A DNA stretch of 64,000 nucleotides. Source: Scandinavium sp036495715 (GTDB taxonomy: Bacteria > Pseudomonadota > Gammaproteobacteria > Enterobacterales > Enterobacteriaceae). Under the pieces are notes generated by a model that had not been told where the DNA came from, made no database searches, and worked only from the letters and a program-made list of their open reading frames with translations. Below, piece after piece: positions 8,971 through 17,403 of this stretch. The translations under genes and the position numbers were made by a program. The first letter of the stretch is position 1. Each line of letters opens with the position of its first letter. The DNA lies in NCBI GenBank assembly GCA_036495715.1, contig DASXML010000061.1:62001-126000 (forward strand), written 5' to 3'.

Positions 8971-9930
8971 TTATAGTGAGACGGAAGAATCCGCATGCGG
9001 GATGCCGAAGTCAGGCATCCCGTTTTCATTCCAGCGAATCAATTTCAGGCGTGTGTGGCGATTTGGGTCATACAATGGGTCGCCTTCGATTTCCGTATAG
9101 TTGCGGGCGTGATACACCAGCACATCTTCGCCCTCCGGCGTTTGGGTAAAGCTGTTGTGCCCTGGCCCGTATTGCTGATTTTCATAGCTGGTGGTGAACA
9201 CCGGCTGCGGTGATTTGTGCCAGTTGCTGGCCTGCATCGGGTCGGCATCAATATCAATCCACAGTAGACCCATGCAGTAGTTTTCATCGGTCGCGCTGGC
9301 GGAATAACTCACGAATAATTTATCGCCGTGAACCACAACCGCCGGGCCTTCGTTGACCAGAAAACCACGGCACTCCCAGTCAAACTCCGGCTTGCTGAGC
9401 ATCAACGGCTGACCCTTGATCGTCCACGGGTGTTCCAGCTCCGCCAGATACAGATTTGAGTTTCCGGCAATATCCGGCGCTTTTTGTGCCCACAGATACC
9501 ACTGTTTCCCCTGATGTTTGAACGTGGTGGCATCCAGGGCAAACGTATCGAACGGTGTTTTTACCTGGCCTTTTTCCTGCCACGTACCGGTTAACGGATC
9601 GGCGTCAAAACAAACCAGCGCAAACATCCGATGCTGGAACATCCCCAATGCATCCAAATCATGGGTATGCGTGGCGGCGAAATAGATAACCCATGTGCCG
9701 TCGATGTTGTGCAGTTCCGGGGCCCAAATTAGCTGACTCATCGGGCCGCTCTGAGGTTTGCGCCACACCACAACGGGTTCCGCTGTGCGTAAACCGTCGA
9801 TGTCAGCTGCGCGGCGGATCTCCAGTCGGTCATATTCCGGCACCGAAGCGACAAAGTAATACTGGCCCTCATGGCGCAGAATGAACGGGTCGGCGCGTTG
9901 CTCAATAAAGGGGTTTGGCCAGTGGCTCAT
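8971..9930 (-). CDS. Glycoside hydrolase family 43 protein (arabinofuranosidase/xylosidase type)
   Basis: Predicted five-bladed beta-propeller glycosidase of 319 residues. The GH43 catalytic triad is visible: general base Asp14 in RADPFI, pKa-modulating Asp133 in FALDATTF and the acid Glu194 in VNEGPAVV. There is no signal peptide, so it should act in the cytoplasm on an imported oligosaccharide, probably an arabinoside or xyloside; the exact linkage cannot be read from sequence. A good AAGGAG site precedes the ATG. It is the distal gene of the accessory sugar locus, after the GPH symporter that probably imports its substrate, and is bracketed by two copies of the interspersed repeat. Confidence 0.88.
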   Translation of the reverse strand: MSHWPNPFIEQRADPFILRHEGQYYFVASVPEYDRLEIRRAADIDGLRTAEPVVVWRKPQSGPMSQLIWAPELHNIDGTWVIYFAATHTHDLDALGMFQHRMFALVCFDADPLTGTWQEKGQVKTPFDTFALDATTFKHQGKQWYLWAQKAPDIAGNSNLYLAELEHPWTIKGQPLMLSKPEFDWECRGFLVNEGPAVVVHGDKLFVSYSASATDENYCMGLLWIDIDADPMQASNWHKSPQPVFTTSYENQQYGPGHNSFTQTPEGEDVLVYHARNYTEIEGDPLYDPNRHTRLKLIRWNENGMPDFGIPHADSSVSL

Positions 9931-9953
9931 TGTGGTCTCCTTATAAGTTCATA

Positions 9954-10076
9954 CCCGTCATACTTCAAGTTTCATGTGCGTTGGTTGCGCTCGCTCACCC
10001 CAGTCACTTACTTTTGTAAGCTCCTGGGGACTCACTCGCTTACCGCCTTCCTGCCACTCGAATTATTTTGGGTATA
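9954..10076 (+). repeat. Enterobacterial ~120-bp interspersed repeat, copy B
   Basis: Same orientation as copy A, with ends ATACCCGTCATACTTCAAG and CGAATTATTTTGGGTAT and the core CACCCCAGTCACTTAC / GTAAGCTCCTGGGG, an imperfect hairpin. It fills the gap between the GH43 gene and the symporter gene. It reaches into the symporter frame, supplying its stop codon and last 14 codons. Confidence 0.8.
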
Positions 10077-11456
10077 GTTATTCGGCTCACTCAGCTCGCG
10101 ATAGTTCTGGCGACGTTTTTCCAGATCCGTCTGGATCTGCTTCATCATTTCACGGTCCACTTTCAACATGCGTACCACGCCTGCGGTAATCAGATAACCG
10201 ACACCAGGGATCACGCTGAACAGTAAAACAATCCCGTTAAGCGCATCAGGGCTTTGTGCTTTCGCGCTGGCATCATAACCGTACCAGGAAAGCAGGAAGC
10301 CGACCATCGCCCCCGCCACTGCCAGCCCGACTTTTAGGAAAAACAGGTTGCCAGAGAAGCTGATCCCGGTGATGCGTTTGCCGGTTTTCCACTCGCCGTA
10401 ATCATCTACGTCTGCCATCAGCGACCAGTGCAGCGGCGACGGGATCTGATGCAGAATATTGAGCAGGAAGTAGAGCACCATGACCATCATCGTGGCGTGC
10501 GGGTCAAAGAAGTAAAAGGCGCAGGAGAATATCGCCAGCGCGATGTTGGTCCAGAAGAACACTTTCAGTTTGCACCAGCGGTCGGTCAGCACTTTCGCCA
10601 GCATACTGCCGATCATCATGCCCACTACGCCGAGGCTGATAAACAGCGTGGCGAAATGGGTGCTTTGTTGCATCACCCAGGTGACGTAATACATCGTCGC
10701 GGCCATACGAATAAAGCCGGGACAGACGTTGCAGAGCGTCAGCAGCAGAATGCGCACCCACTGATCGTTTTTCCACACGTCTTTCAGGTCACGCTTTATT
10801 TCATCGTTGGTTTGTACCGCCGGACGCACGCGTTCGCGCACGGTCGCAAAACTGAACAGGAACATACACATGCCGATAAATGCCAGCACGGTCATCGCCA
10901 TTTGATACCCTTTGGCTTTGTTATCGCCGCCAAACCAGTCGGCCATCGGCAGCAACGTCAACGAGAGCAGTAGTGTCGCAATCCCGACCATTACAAAGCG
11001 GTAAGACTGACAGGCCACGCGCTCTTTCGGGTCGTTGGTGATCACGCTGCCGAGTGAGCAATAAGGAATGTTGATCGCCGTGTAGGTAATCGACAGCAGG
11101 AAATAGGTCACGAAGGCATAGATAACTTTGCTGCTGTAGCTCCAGTCTGGCGTGGTAAACATCAGCACGCTGAAGAGCGCGTAAGGGAAGGCAATCCACA
11201 GCAGCCACGGGCGAAAGCGACCGTATTTGCTGCGCGTTCTGTCCGCCATGGCACCCATAAGCGGGTCGGTGACGGCGTCGATCACGCGAATTGACAGCAA
11301 TAATACCCCGACCAGTGCAGGCGCGAGGCCAAAGATGTCGGTATAAAAATAGTTAACAAACAACATAATGGCGCCGAAGATGATGTTGCATCCCGCGTCC
11401 CCCATGCCATAGCCGATTTTTTCTCTGACCGATAATCTGTTGTTTTCCATCGACAC
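10032..11456 (-). CDS. Glycoside-pentoside-hexuronide (GPH) family cation symporter
   Basis: Twelve-span inner-membrane sugar:cation symporter of 474 residues, related to YagG/XynT/MelB. Evidence includes the N-terminal motif SVREKIGYGMGDAGCN, DAVTDPLMGAMADRTRSKYG at the loop after helix 2 and a central hydrophilic loop. It probably imports a pentoside oligomer for the GH43 enzyme next door. The last 14 residues (YTQNNSSGRKAVSE) are encoded by the interspersed repeat and look like a replaced tail; transport helices are not affected. It lies 157 bp downstream of the PTS gene, with its own GAGGA ribosome site. Substrate is inferred only. Confidence 0.88.
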   Translation of the reverse strand: MSMENNRLSVREKIGYGMGDAGCNIIFGAIMLFVNYFYTDIFGLAPALVGVLLLSIRVIDAVTDPLMGAMADRTRSKYGRFRPWLLWIAFPYALFSVLMFTTPDWSYSSKVIYAFVTYFLLSITYTAINIPYCSLGSVITNDPKERVACQSYRFVMVGIATLLLSLTLLPMADWFGGDNKAKGYQMAMTVLAFIGMCMFLFSFATVRERVRPAVQTNDEIKRDLKDVWKNDQWVRILLLTLCNVCPGFIRMAATMYYVTWVMQQSTHFATLFISLGVVGMMIGSMLAKVLTDRWCKLKVFFWTNIALAIFSCAFYFFDPHATMMVMVLYFLLNILHQIPSPLHWSLMADVDDYGEWKTGKRITGISFSGNLFFLKVGLAVAGAMVGFLLSWYGYDASAKAQSPDALNGIVLLFSVIPGVGYLITAGVVRMLKVDREMMKQIQTDLEKRRQNYRELSEPNNYTQNNSSGRKAVSE

Positions 11457-11570
11457 GTCCTCGCAATGAGATATGTCACGATTATTCGCTGGCTAAAGAA
11501 ATATTGCGTTGCAGGAAAGCGGTGATGATATGGATAAATGAGCTGCGGGGGAGAAAGTGTGAAGCAGGTA

Positions 11571-11607
11571 ACATGCTGCTGTAGCGGTTTCACCCGCTAC
11601 AGCATGT
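11571..11607. terminator. Inverted repeat between PTS gene and GPH gene
   Basis: A long near-perfect stem (CTGTAGCGG with CCGCTACAG, extended by CATG arms) just past the PTS stop codon. No U-tract follows on the minus strand, so it is more likely a processing, stabilising or attenuating hairpin than a strong terminator. It may set different expression levels for the two halves of the operon. Confidence 0.5.
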
Positions 11608-11613
11608 GGATAA

Positions 11614-12981
11614 TTAGCGTAACTCGGTGGCAGGAACCAGCAGACGGCTCTTACCGTAGAGAATGGTCAGGATGGCCGGGACGCAGAAGGCCACCACAAT
11701 CGCAATCACCTCATAGATGGCTTTTGAATCCGGGCCGCTGAACAGACCGAGTTCAAACACGTTCAGCACCGGCAGGAAACTGTAGGTTTTCACCCGCAGG
11801 AAGCCAGTGATCGCACCGCCAAGTGCCGCACCGATGCAGCCGAAGATAAACAGCATCCGGTATTTCAGGTTCACGCCGTACAGTGCGGGTTCGGTGATAC
11901 CGAAGAACGCGGAGATAGACGCCGAAATCGCCAGCTGTTTGTCTTTCAGATTACGGGCGATGAAGATAGCCCCAAACGCCGCACCGAACTGACCCATTAC
12001 CGCCGACATAAACATCGCCATGACCGTGTCGTAGCCGTTGACCTGCATGTTAATCAGCGCAATCGGGATGATGCCCCAGTGTACGCCGAACACCACGAAC
12101 AGCTGCCCAATCCCTGCCAGTAATGCGCCGGACAGCACCGGGCTCAGGTTGTACAGCCAGGTGTAGCCGTTGGCGATACCGATACCCACATAGTCAGCGA
12201 TCGGGCCAATCACCGTGAAGACCACGAACCCGCACACCAACAGCGATAGACAAGGCACGAACACCAGCGCCGCCACTTCAGGGACCACTTTTTTAAACCA
12301 GCGCTCGACGTAGCTCAGGAACCAGACCGCAAAGATGGCCGGGATCACCGCGCCGCCGTAGATTTTCAGTGGGAACGTGAGATGGAAGATCTCGATACTG
12401 TTCGGCGTAGCGGCGTCTGTCAGGGGGAAAATCATTGCCGCCGTCAGAGCCAGCGCGGTAAAGCGGCTGGTTTTGAATTTATCGGCGGCGGTAACCGCGA
12501 TAAACATCGGCAGCATGACGAATACGCCGCTGGAGAGCGCGTTCAGCACGATGAACAGCCAGGATTTGGTTGAGATCAGATCCATGGTTTGCAACAGAAC
12601 CACCAGACCTTTGACGACACCGACCCCCGCCAGCACGCCGATATAAGGCGTGAAGATCGCAGACAGCGTCGCCAGCATCCGGTTGAACAGTGAGCTTTTT
12701 TGCGCAGGCTGTTCAACGGGGGCGTTATCGCCCGGCAGCAGCGTGCTCAGCGCCGCAAACACGTTTTCGACTTTCGGGCCGATAACAATCTGGAACTGGC
12801 TGCCGTTATTCACCAGCTTGACCACTTCCGGCAGCTTATACAGCTGCGCTTCATTGATTTTGCTGTCGTCTTTCAGGTTCAGACGCAAGCGGGTGGCGCA
12901 ATGGGTGGCGTGAACCACATTTTCCTTACCGCCAACGGCGGCGAGGATCTGCTCTGCAACGGGTAAGAATGAAGTCGCCAT
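11614..12981 (-). CDS. PTS sugar transporter EIIBC, glucose/beta-glucoside superfamily
   Basis: 455-residue fused IIB–IIC permease. The N-terminal IIB domain (about residues 1–90) has the phosphorylated Cys28 in THCATRLRL. The IIC domain (about 105–450) has many hydrophobic spans and the signature GITEPALYGV. No IIA domain is fused or encoded nearby, so it probably borrows EIIA-Glc (Crr), as sucrose, trehalose and MurNAc permeases do. The start has an AAGGTG site. It lies 39 bp after the SIS gene, suggesting one transcript, so the imported sugar phosphate is likely the SIS protein's substrate. Sugar specificity is unknown. Confidence 0.9.
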   Translation of the reverse strand: MATSFLPVAEQILAAVGGKENVVHATHCATRLRLNLKDDSKINEAQLYKLPEVVKLVNNGSQFQIVIGPKVENVFAALSTLLPGDNAPVEQPAQKSSLFNRMLATLSAIFTPYIGVLAGVGVVKGLVVLLQTMDLISTKSWLFIVLNALSSGVFVMLPMFIAVTAADKFKTSRFTALALTAAMIFPLTDAATPNSIEIFHLTFPLKIYGGAVIPAIFAVWFLSYVERWFKKVVPEVAALVFVPCLSLLVCGFVVFTVIGPIADYVGIGIANGYTWLYNLSPVLSGALLAGIGQLFVVFGVHWGIIPIALINMQVNGYDTVMAMFMSAVMGQFGAAFGAIFIARNLKDKQLAISASISAFFGITEPALYGVNLKYRMLFIFGCIGAALGGAITGFLRVKTYSFLPVLNVFELGLFSGPDSKAIYEVIAIVVAFCVPAILTILYGKSRLLVPATELR

Positions 12982-13020
12982 GGTGAAGCACCTTATGAGT
13001 CAGAGGGTACGGTCGGCTAA

Positions 13021-14091
13021 TCAGGCGTAGTCGCCAGGTTTGGTTTTACTTTTTACCGCCACGCCAAAATCGGTGAAGATGCGCTGTGGCAGGTTGTTGC
13101 CTTTCCCCTCGGCGATGTGATGGGCGAGGATCTGGAACGGGATAATCATCAACAGCGGCAGCACGGTTTCTGGCGCGTCGGTGTTTAACGCCAACGTATG
13201 CGGATCGTCGCTGGTGTCCGGCGTGACGGTGTAAACATACTCGGTGTGGCGTTGTTCGTACTGACGCAGCAGCGCCAGACGCTCGCGGGCCACACTTGGC
13301 ACATCGAGGAAAAACAGGCGGTGTTGCGGATTGATTTCGAAATAAGGGCCGTGCATAAACACTTCCATTTCAATGCCCTGAGAGGGCACACGCACGGTTT
13401 CGGTGAATTTGGTCGCCATTTCCATACACACGCCGACTGCCGGACCGTAGCCGATACTGGTGAAGCGCGGGGATGCGATTAACGCCTGCTGCCAGCGAAC
13501 GAAGAACGATTCGGTGGTGTCGATAATTGACGGGATGGCGTTCACCGCATTGCACAGCATCGCCAGCTCTTGCAATTCACGGGCGTCATCAATCGCGCCA
13601 ACGGCCCGCGCATGGCGCAGGCCCATCAACATCAACGTCAAAATGGTGGCGACATAGCCTTTGGTCACGTAGCCCACGCGCTCTTCGCCGATATCCAGCA
13701 ACACAAAAGCATCTGCTGTTTTTGCCAGCACACTTTGCGGTTTGCTGGTAACGCCCACGGTTTTCACCGGGAACTGTTTTTTCAGCGCCGCTAACGCATG
13801 CAGAGTCGATGTGCTTTCCCCGCTCTGTGAAACGGCGACCACGGTACGAATTGCCGGGTTGTGCTTCTCGAAGTGCTGATAGTGGAACGGCTCGGCGATA
13901 GTCACGCGCACCTCGGACAGACTTTCGATGTAGTACTTGGCGCTAACGGCCGCGTTCACGCTGGAACCGGTCGCTAACAGTAGCCATTCGCTCTCATCTT
14001 CGATTGCCGGGATTGAAGCCGGGTAGTTATCCAGAATGTTGGCCAGGGTGGCGTGCTCTTCGTGGATGTAAGTCATCATGGTCGGTTTCAT
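13021..14091 (-). CDS. Double SIS-domain sugar-phosphate isomerase/deaminase-like protein
   Basis: 356-residue cytoplasmic protein with two tandem SIS (phosphosugar-binding) folds, resembling the isomerase half of GlmS and the deglycase FrlB. The first fold has the phosphate loops TGSSVNAA (41–48) and VSQSGES (87–93). The second has the GlmS-like EMEVFMHGP motif carrying the likely general base Glu. It lacks the glutaminase domain of GlmS. Being first in the operon, directly before the PTS permease, it probably acts on the PTS-delivered sugar phosphate, for example as an amino-sugar or ketosamine 6-phosphate isomerase or deglycase. That function is an inference. Confidence 0.8.
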   Translation of the reverse strand: MKPTMMTYIHEEHATLANILDNYPASIPAIEDESEWLLLATGSSVNAAVSAKYYIESLSEVRVTIAEPFHYQHFEKHNPAIRTVVAVSQSGESTSTLHALAALKKQFPVKTVGVTSKPQSVLAKTADAFVLLDIGEERVGYVTKGYVATILTLMLMGLRHARAVGAIDDARELQELAMLCNAVNAIPSIIDTTESFFVRWQQALIASPRFTSIGYGPAVGVCMEMATKFTETVRVPSQGIEMEVFMHGPYFEINPQHRLFFLDVPSVARERLALLRQYEQRHTEYVYTVTPDTSDDPHTLALNTDAPETVLPLLMIIPFQILAHHIAEGKGNNLPQRIFTDFGVAVKSKTKPGDYA

Positions 14092-14114
14092 CTTGCCCTC
14101 TCTGTGCTGAAAAC

Positions 14115-14130
14115 CTGAAAACGTTTTCAG
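14115..14130. promoter_or_regulatory. Perfect LacI-family operator
   Basis: A perfect 16-bp palindrome, CTGAAAACGTTTTCAG, with the central CG typical of LacI/GalR operators. It lies 24 bp before the SIS gene start and just downstream of a matching promoter, near the expected transcription start. The adjacent LacI-type regulator is the natural candidate to bind it. Confidence 0.85.
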
Positions 14131-14131
14131 T

Positions 14132-14161
14132 AAAATATGATGAGAGAAAATGAATGGTCAA
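14132..14161 (-). promoter_or_regulatory. Promoter of the sugar-use operon
   Basis: On the minus strand a −35 box TTGACC (14161–14156) and a −10 box TATTTT (14137–14132) are separated by 18 bp. The operator begins immediately downstream, so a bound repressor would block initiation. This would drive SIS, PTS, GPH and GH43 genes. Confidence 0.65.
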
Positions 14162-14215
14162 TTTGACGTATGAGGATCTGTGATGAAGATCGGAATATTT
14201 TATGTTCTATAGGGC

Positions 14216-14371
14216 AGTTGCCCGGTGGCGCTGACGCTTACCGGGCCTACGGAAATGGGGTGGATTGCCCGGCGGCACTGCGTTTGCACGGGCCGACAAA
14301 AACGGGTGGGGTTGCGGTCTGTACGATGGGTTTTGTAGGCCCGGCAAGCTTGTGTCGCCGGGCTCGAACGT
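14216..14371. repeat. REP/BIME cluster
   Basis: Repetitive extragenic palindromic units with the usual GCCCGGTGGCGCT / CTTACCGGGC arms. One lies at 14218–14247, one diverged unit at about 14270–14305, and an inverted unit (GTAGGCCCGGCAAGC … GTCGCCGGGC) ends near 14370. The cluster sits between the regulator gene's 3' end and the operon promoter, and probably insulates the two transcripts. Confidence 0.8.
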
Positions 14372-14379
14372 GGCAAGAA

Positions 14380-15420
14380 CTAGGCCGATTCGCCGGCGAT
14401 CAGCAGAGGGGAAATATCGAGAGGTTCCGGCAACCTGTCCTGCAATAGCGTTATCATCTGATGAATAACGTGCTGACCTAAAACGTTATTCTGATGATCT
14501 ACGGTGGTCAGACGCGGAATGTAATATTCGCTGCCGGGGAAATATTCACAGCTGGCAACGGCAATATCTTCCGGCACGTTCAGGCCGTTGTCTTTCAGTG
14601 CCCGAATGGCGCCCATCGCCACACGATCGTTGATCGCCAGCAGCGCCTGGGGAAGGGGACGAGCGGATTTCAGCAGCCGGGAAAGGGCTTCATAACCGTG
14701 CTGAGAGTAGAAGTTCGTTTCGATTACCTGCGCGTTATCCGCATCCAGCCCTGCGTGTTGCAGCGTATCGCGAAAGGCCTTCACGCGCTGACCGGTCATA
14801 TACACACCCGGTGAACCGCCGATGAACGCGATGTCATGATGGCCTTTTTCCAGCAGGTATTCGGTGACCATTTTCACGCAGTTGACCTGGTCGCGTTGCA
14901 GGCAGGTGTAGTCGTAATGCGCCAGTTTGCGCCCGACGACGATCACCGGCAGCGTGGCAATCAGCTTCTGCAAGCCGTCCAGATAACCTTCGGGTATTTT
15001 CAGGTAGTCGATGTTGCCGCCGAGGATGATCACCCCGTCGAGTTGGCTGTCGATGATGGTGCTGAAAATCTGATCTTCGGCAATCACCTGATTTGAATCG
15101 GTGCGCTTGTTGGCGGATTGCGTATCGAACAGCACGATTTTGTATCCCGCCTGCAAGCAGGCTTTTTCAATCTGTTCGACCAGCGTCGCAAAGTAAGGGC
15201 TGGTGATGTCGGAAACGACGACCGCGAGGGTCATGCTTTTGCGGGAAATCATGCTGCGGGCCATCAAGTTCGGGCTGAAATGGTGCTGGTCGATGACCTT
15301 CTGCACCTTCTCGCGCGTCTTGTCAGACACCCAACTATTATTGTTCAGCACCCGTGAAACAGTCGCGATGGAGACATTCGCCAGTTCCGCAATGTCTTTG
15401 ATCGTCAGGTTCTTTTTCAT
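14380..15420 (-). CDS. LacI/GalR-family transcriptional regulator
   Basis: 346-residue regulator with an N-terminal helix-turn-helix (LTIKDIAELANVSIATVSRV, residues 5–24), hinge helix and a periplasmic-binding-protein-like sensor domain from about residue 60. Immediately upstream of and codirectional with the sugar-use genes, separated by the REP cluster. It most likely represses them through the palindrome at 14115–14130 and responds to the imported sugar or its phosphate. No recognisable second operator precedes its own gene. The effector is unknown. Confidence 0.92.
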   Translation of the reverse strand: MKKNLTIKDIAELANVSIATVSRVLNNNSWVSDKTREKVQKVIDQHHFSPNLMARSMISRKSMTLAVVVSDITSPYFATLVEQIEKACLQAGYKIVLFDTQSANKRTDSNQVIAEDQIFSTIIDSQLDGVIILGGNIDYLKIPEGYLDGLQKLIATLPVIVVGRKLAHYDYTCLQRDQVNCVKMVTEYLLEKGHHDIAFIGGSPGVYMTGQRVKAFRDTLQHAGLDADNAQVIETNFYSQHGYEALSRLLKSARPLPQALLAINDRVAMGAIRALKDNGLNVPEDIAVASCEYFPGSEYYIPRLTTVDHQNNVLGQHVIHQMITLLQDRLPEPLDISPLLIAGESA

Positions 15421-15524
15421 CGGTCACACGGGTCCTTTGGTCGGCTGTAACCGCTGGATGGTACCTCTTTTTGGGCGGGGGAGAAACGCTCTGTACCTGC
15501 AATGAGGCACAGAGCGTGAAGGGA

Positions 15525-16892
15525 TTAAGCGCGGACGGCTTTAGCCCCTCTCTGTTTAACCATGTAGCCAATTCCCAGAATCACGATCCACACCGGGATC
15601 AGATACACGGAAATCGCCATGCCCGGCGTCATCAGCATGATGACCAGCACCGCGGCAACGGTAAACAGGCAAATCCAGTTCCCCAGCGGGTAGAACAGGG
15701 CAGGGAAGCGCGTGGCGACGCCCTGTTTCTGTTTCGCGCGACGGAACTTGATGTGAGCCAGGCTAATCATCGCCCAGTTGATGACCAGCGCGGAAACCAC
15801 CAGCGCCATCAGCAGACCGAACGCCGATTCCGGTGCCAGGTAGTTGATCAACACGCACAGGGCGGTGAACATCGCAGAGACCAGAATGGTATTCACTGGC
15901 ACGCCACGCTTGTCGACTTTGCCCAGTGCTTTCGGCGCGTTGCCCTGTTGCGCCAGGCCGAACAACATACGGCTGTTGCAGTACACACAGCTGTTGTAAA
16001 CGGAGAGCGCGGCGGTCAATACCACCACGTTCAGGGCGTTTGCCACGAAGGTGTCGCCCAGCTCATGGAAAATCAGCACGAACGGGCTGGTATCTGCGGT
16101 CACGCGCGTCCACGGCAGCAGGGAGAGCAGCACGGCCAGCGAACCCACATAGAAAATCAGAATACGGTAGATAACCTGATTGGTGGCTTTCGGAATGCTG
16201 GTCTGCGGGTCATCGGCTTCTGCCGCTGTGATACCCACCAGCTCCAGGCCGCCGAACGAGAACATGATGATCGCCATCATCATCACCAACCCGTGAATGC
16301 CGTGTGGCAAGAAACCGCCCTGATCCCACAGGTTGCGCACGGTTGCCTGCGGGCCACCGTTGCCGCTGAACAGCAGCCAGCCGCCGAACAGGATCATCGC
16401 CACAACCGCGACGACTTTGATTATCGCAAACCAGAATTCCATCTCACCGAACACTTTAACGTTGGTCAGGTTGATGAGGTTGATAGCAACGAAGAACACC
16501 GCAGCCGATGCCCAGGTTGGGATTTCAGGCCACCAGAACTGGATATATTTCCCGACCGCCGTCAGCTCTGCCATGGCCACCAGAACGTAAAGTACCCAAT
16601 AGTTCCAGCCAGAGGCGAAACCGGCAAAGTTGCCCCAGTATTTATAGGCAAAGTGACTGAACGAACCGGCTACCGGCTCTTCAACCACCATTTCACCTAA
16701 CTGACGCATGATCAGAAAGGCCACAAAACCTGCGATCGCGTAACCGAGAATGATCCCCGGTCCAGCGGATTGAATCACGGAGGCGCTGCCCAGAAACAGG
16801 CCCGTTCCGATAGCTCCACCCAGCGCAATAAGCTGAATGTGGCGGTTTTTGAGGCCGCGTTTCAGCTGTTCGCCTTGCTGTTGACCTTCCAT
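15525..16892 (-). CDS. aroP: Aromatic amino acid permease AroP
   Basis: Proton-coupled importer of Phe, Tyr and Trp, 12 spans, APC superfamily, 455 residues (457 in E. coli). The N-terminus LKRGLKNRHIQLIALGGAIG with GTGLFLGSA is the amino acid transporter signature. A TyrR box upstream supports the AroP assignment over the paralogue PheP. In E. coli aroP directly follows ampE; here the sugar locus is inserted between them. Confidence 0.95.
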   Translation of the reverse strand: MEGQQQGEQLKRGLKNRHIQLIALGGAIGTGLFLGSASVIQSAGPGIILGYAIAGFVAFLIMRQLGEMVVEEPVAGSFSHFAYKYWGNFAGFASGWNYWVLYVLVAMAELTAVGKYIQFWWPEIPTWASAAVFFVAINLINLTNVKVFGEMEFWFAIIKVVAVVAMILFGGWLLFSGNGGPQATVRNLWDQGGFLPHGIHGLVMMMAIIMFSFGGLELVGITAAEADDPQTSIPKATNQVIYRILIFYVGSLAVLLSLLPWTRVTADTSPFVLIFHELGDTFVANALNVVVLTAALSVYNSCVYCNSRMLFGLAQQGNAPKALGKVDKRGVPVNTILVSAMFTALCVLINYLAPESAFGLLMALVVSALVINWAMISLAHIKFRRAKQKQGVATRFPALFYPLGNWICLFTVAAVLVIMLMTPGMAISVYLIPVWIVILGIGYMVKQRGAKAVRA

Positions 16893-16963
16893 TATAAAAC
16901 CTCGTGAGTGATTGTTTTTTCTACGCTTTGGTTAAGCGCGTGTCATTATGAACTTCCATATCC

Positions 16964-16981
16964 TGTACATTATTTTTTACA
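16964..16981. promoter_or_regulatory. TyrR box upstream of aroP
   Basis: TGTACA-N6-TTTACA matches the TyrR consensus TGTAAA-N6-TTTACA with one mismatch. It lies 72 bp before the aroP start. In E. coli TyrR represses aroP through boxes at this location. Confidence 0.8.
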
Positions 16982-17320
16982 GAGCGGAAGCGTGAAAATT
17001 GCGTGTGAGTATTCCGCTATTGGAAGAATAGTGATAAGTGCCGCTGAATGCACCTGCTTTGTGCAAGGGTGCTGACGAGTTGCATAAAAAGAAACCAAAT
17101 GTAAGTGCGGGCAGGGCATGAGTCCGCCGCTTTCTATTCATCCTTTAGGGGAAAAGGTTGAATGATCATGCACTTTCTGAGGTGTTGAATCGGTTCAGAT
17201 TGCACATTTTTTCGTTTCTATAACGTTAAATCTGCTCCTTTAGTGGTAAACACGACATTTGTGCAAAGTTACATTCCTGAAACGTTATTTCTGTAAGGTT
17301 GTTAAAATGTGCCGGGTTTA

Positions 17321-17334
17321 CTGATTTCAATCAA
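17321..17334. promoter_or_regulatory. FNR-type site upstream of pdhR
   Basis: CTGATTTCAATCAA matches the FNR consensus TTGAT-N4-ATCAA at 9 of 10 positions. In E. coli an equivalent site lets FNR lower pyruvate dehydrogenase expression without oxygen. Confidence 0.65.
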
Positions 17335-17388
17335 AACCTGTATGGACAGAAGGTGAATACTTTGTTACTTTAGCGTCACGAACTATGA

Positions 17389-17403
17389 ATTGGTAAGACC
17401 AAT
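17389..17403. promoter_or_regulatory. PdhR operator
   Basis: Perfect palindrome ATTGGTAAGACCAAT, identical to the PdhR consensus ATTGGTNNNACCAAT. It lies 34 bp before the pdhR start, downstream of the promoter, giving pyruvate-relieved autorepression of the whole operon. Confidence 0.93.

Noticed and set aside
14216..14371. Palindromic cluster considered as an attachment site or CRISPR
   Set aside because: Sequence is standard REP/BIME; no integrase, spacer pattern or tRNA nearby.
15471..16700. 409-codon plus-strand frame rich in His, Gln and Arg
   Set aside because: Antisense shadow of aroP; the composition is typical of the reverse strand of a membrane protein gene.
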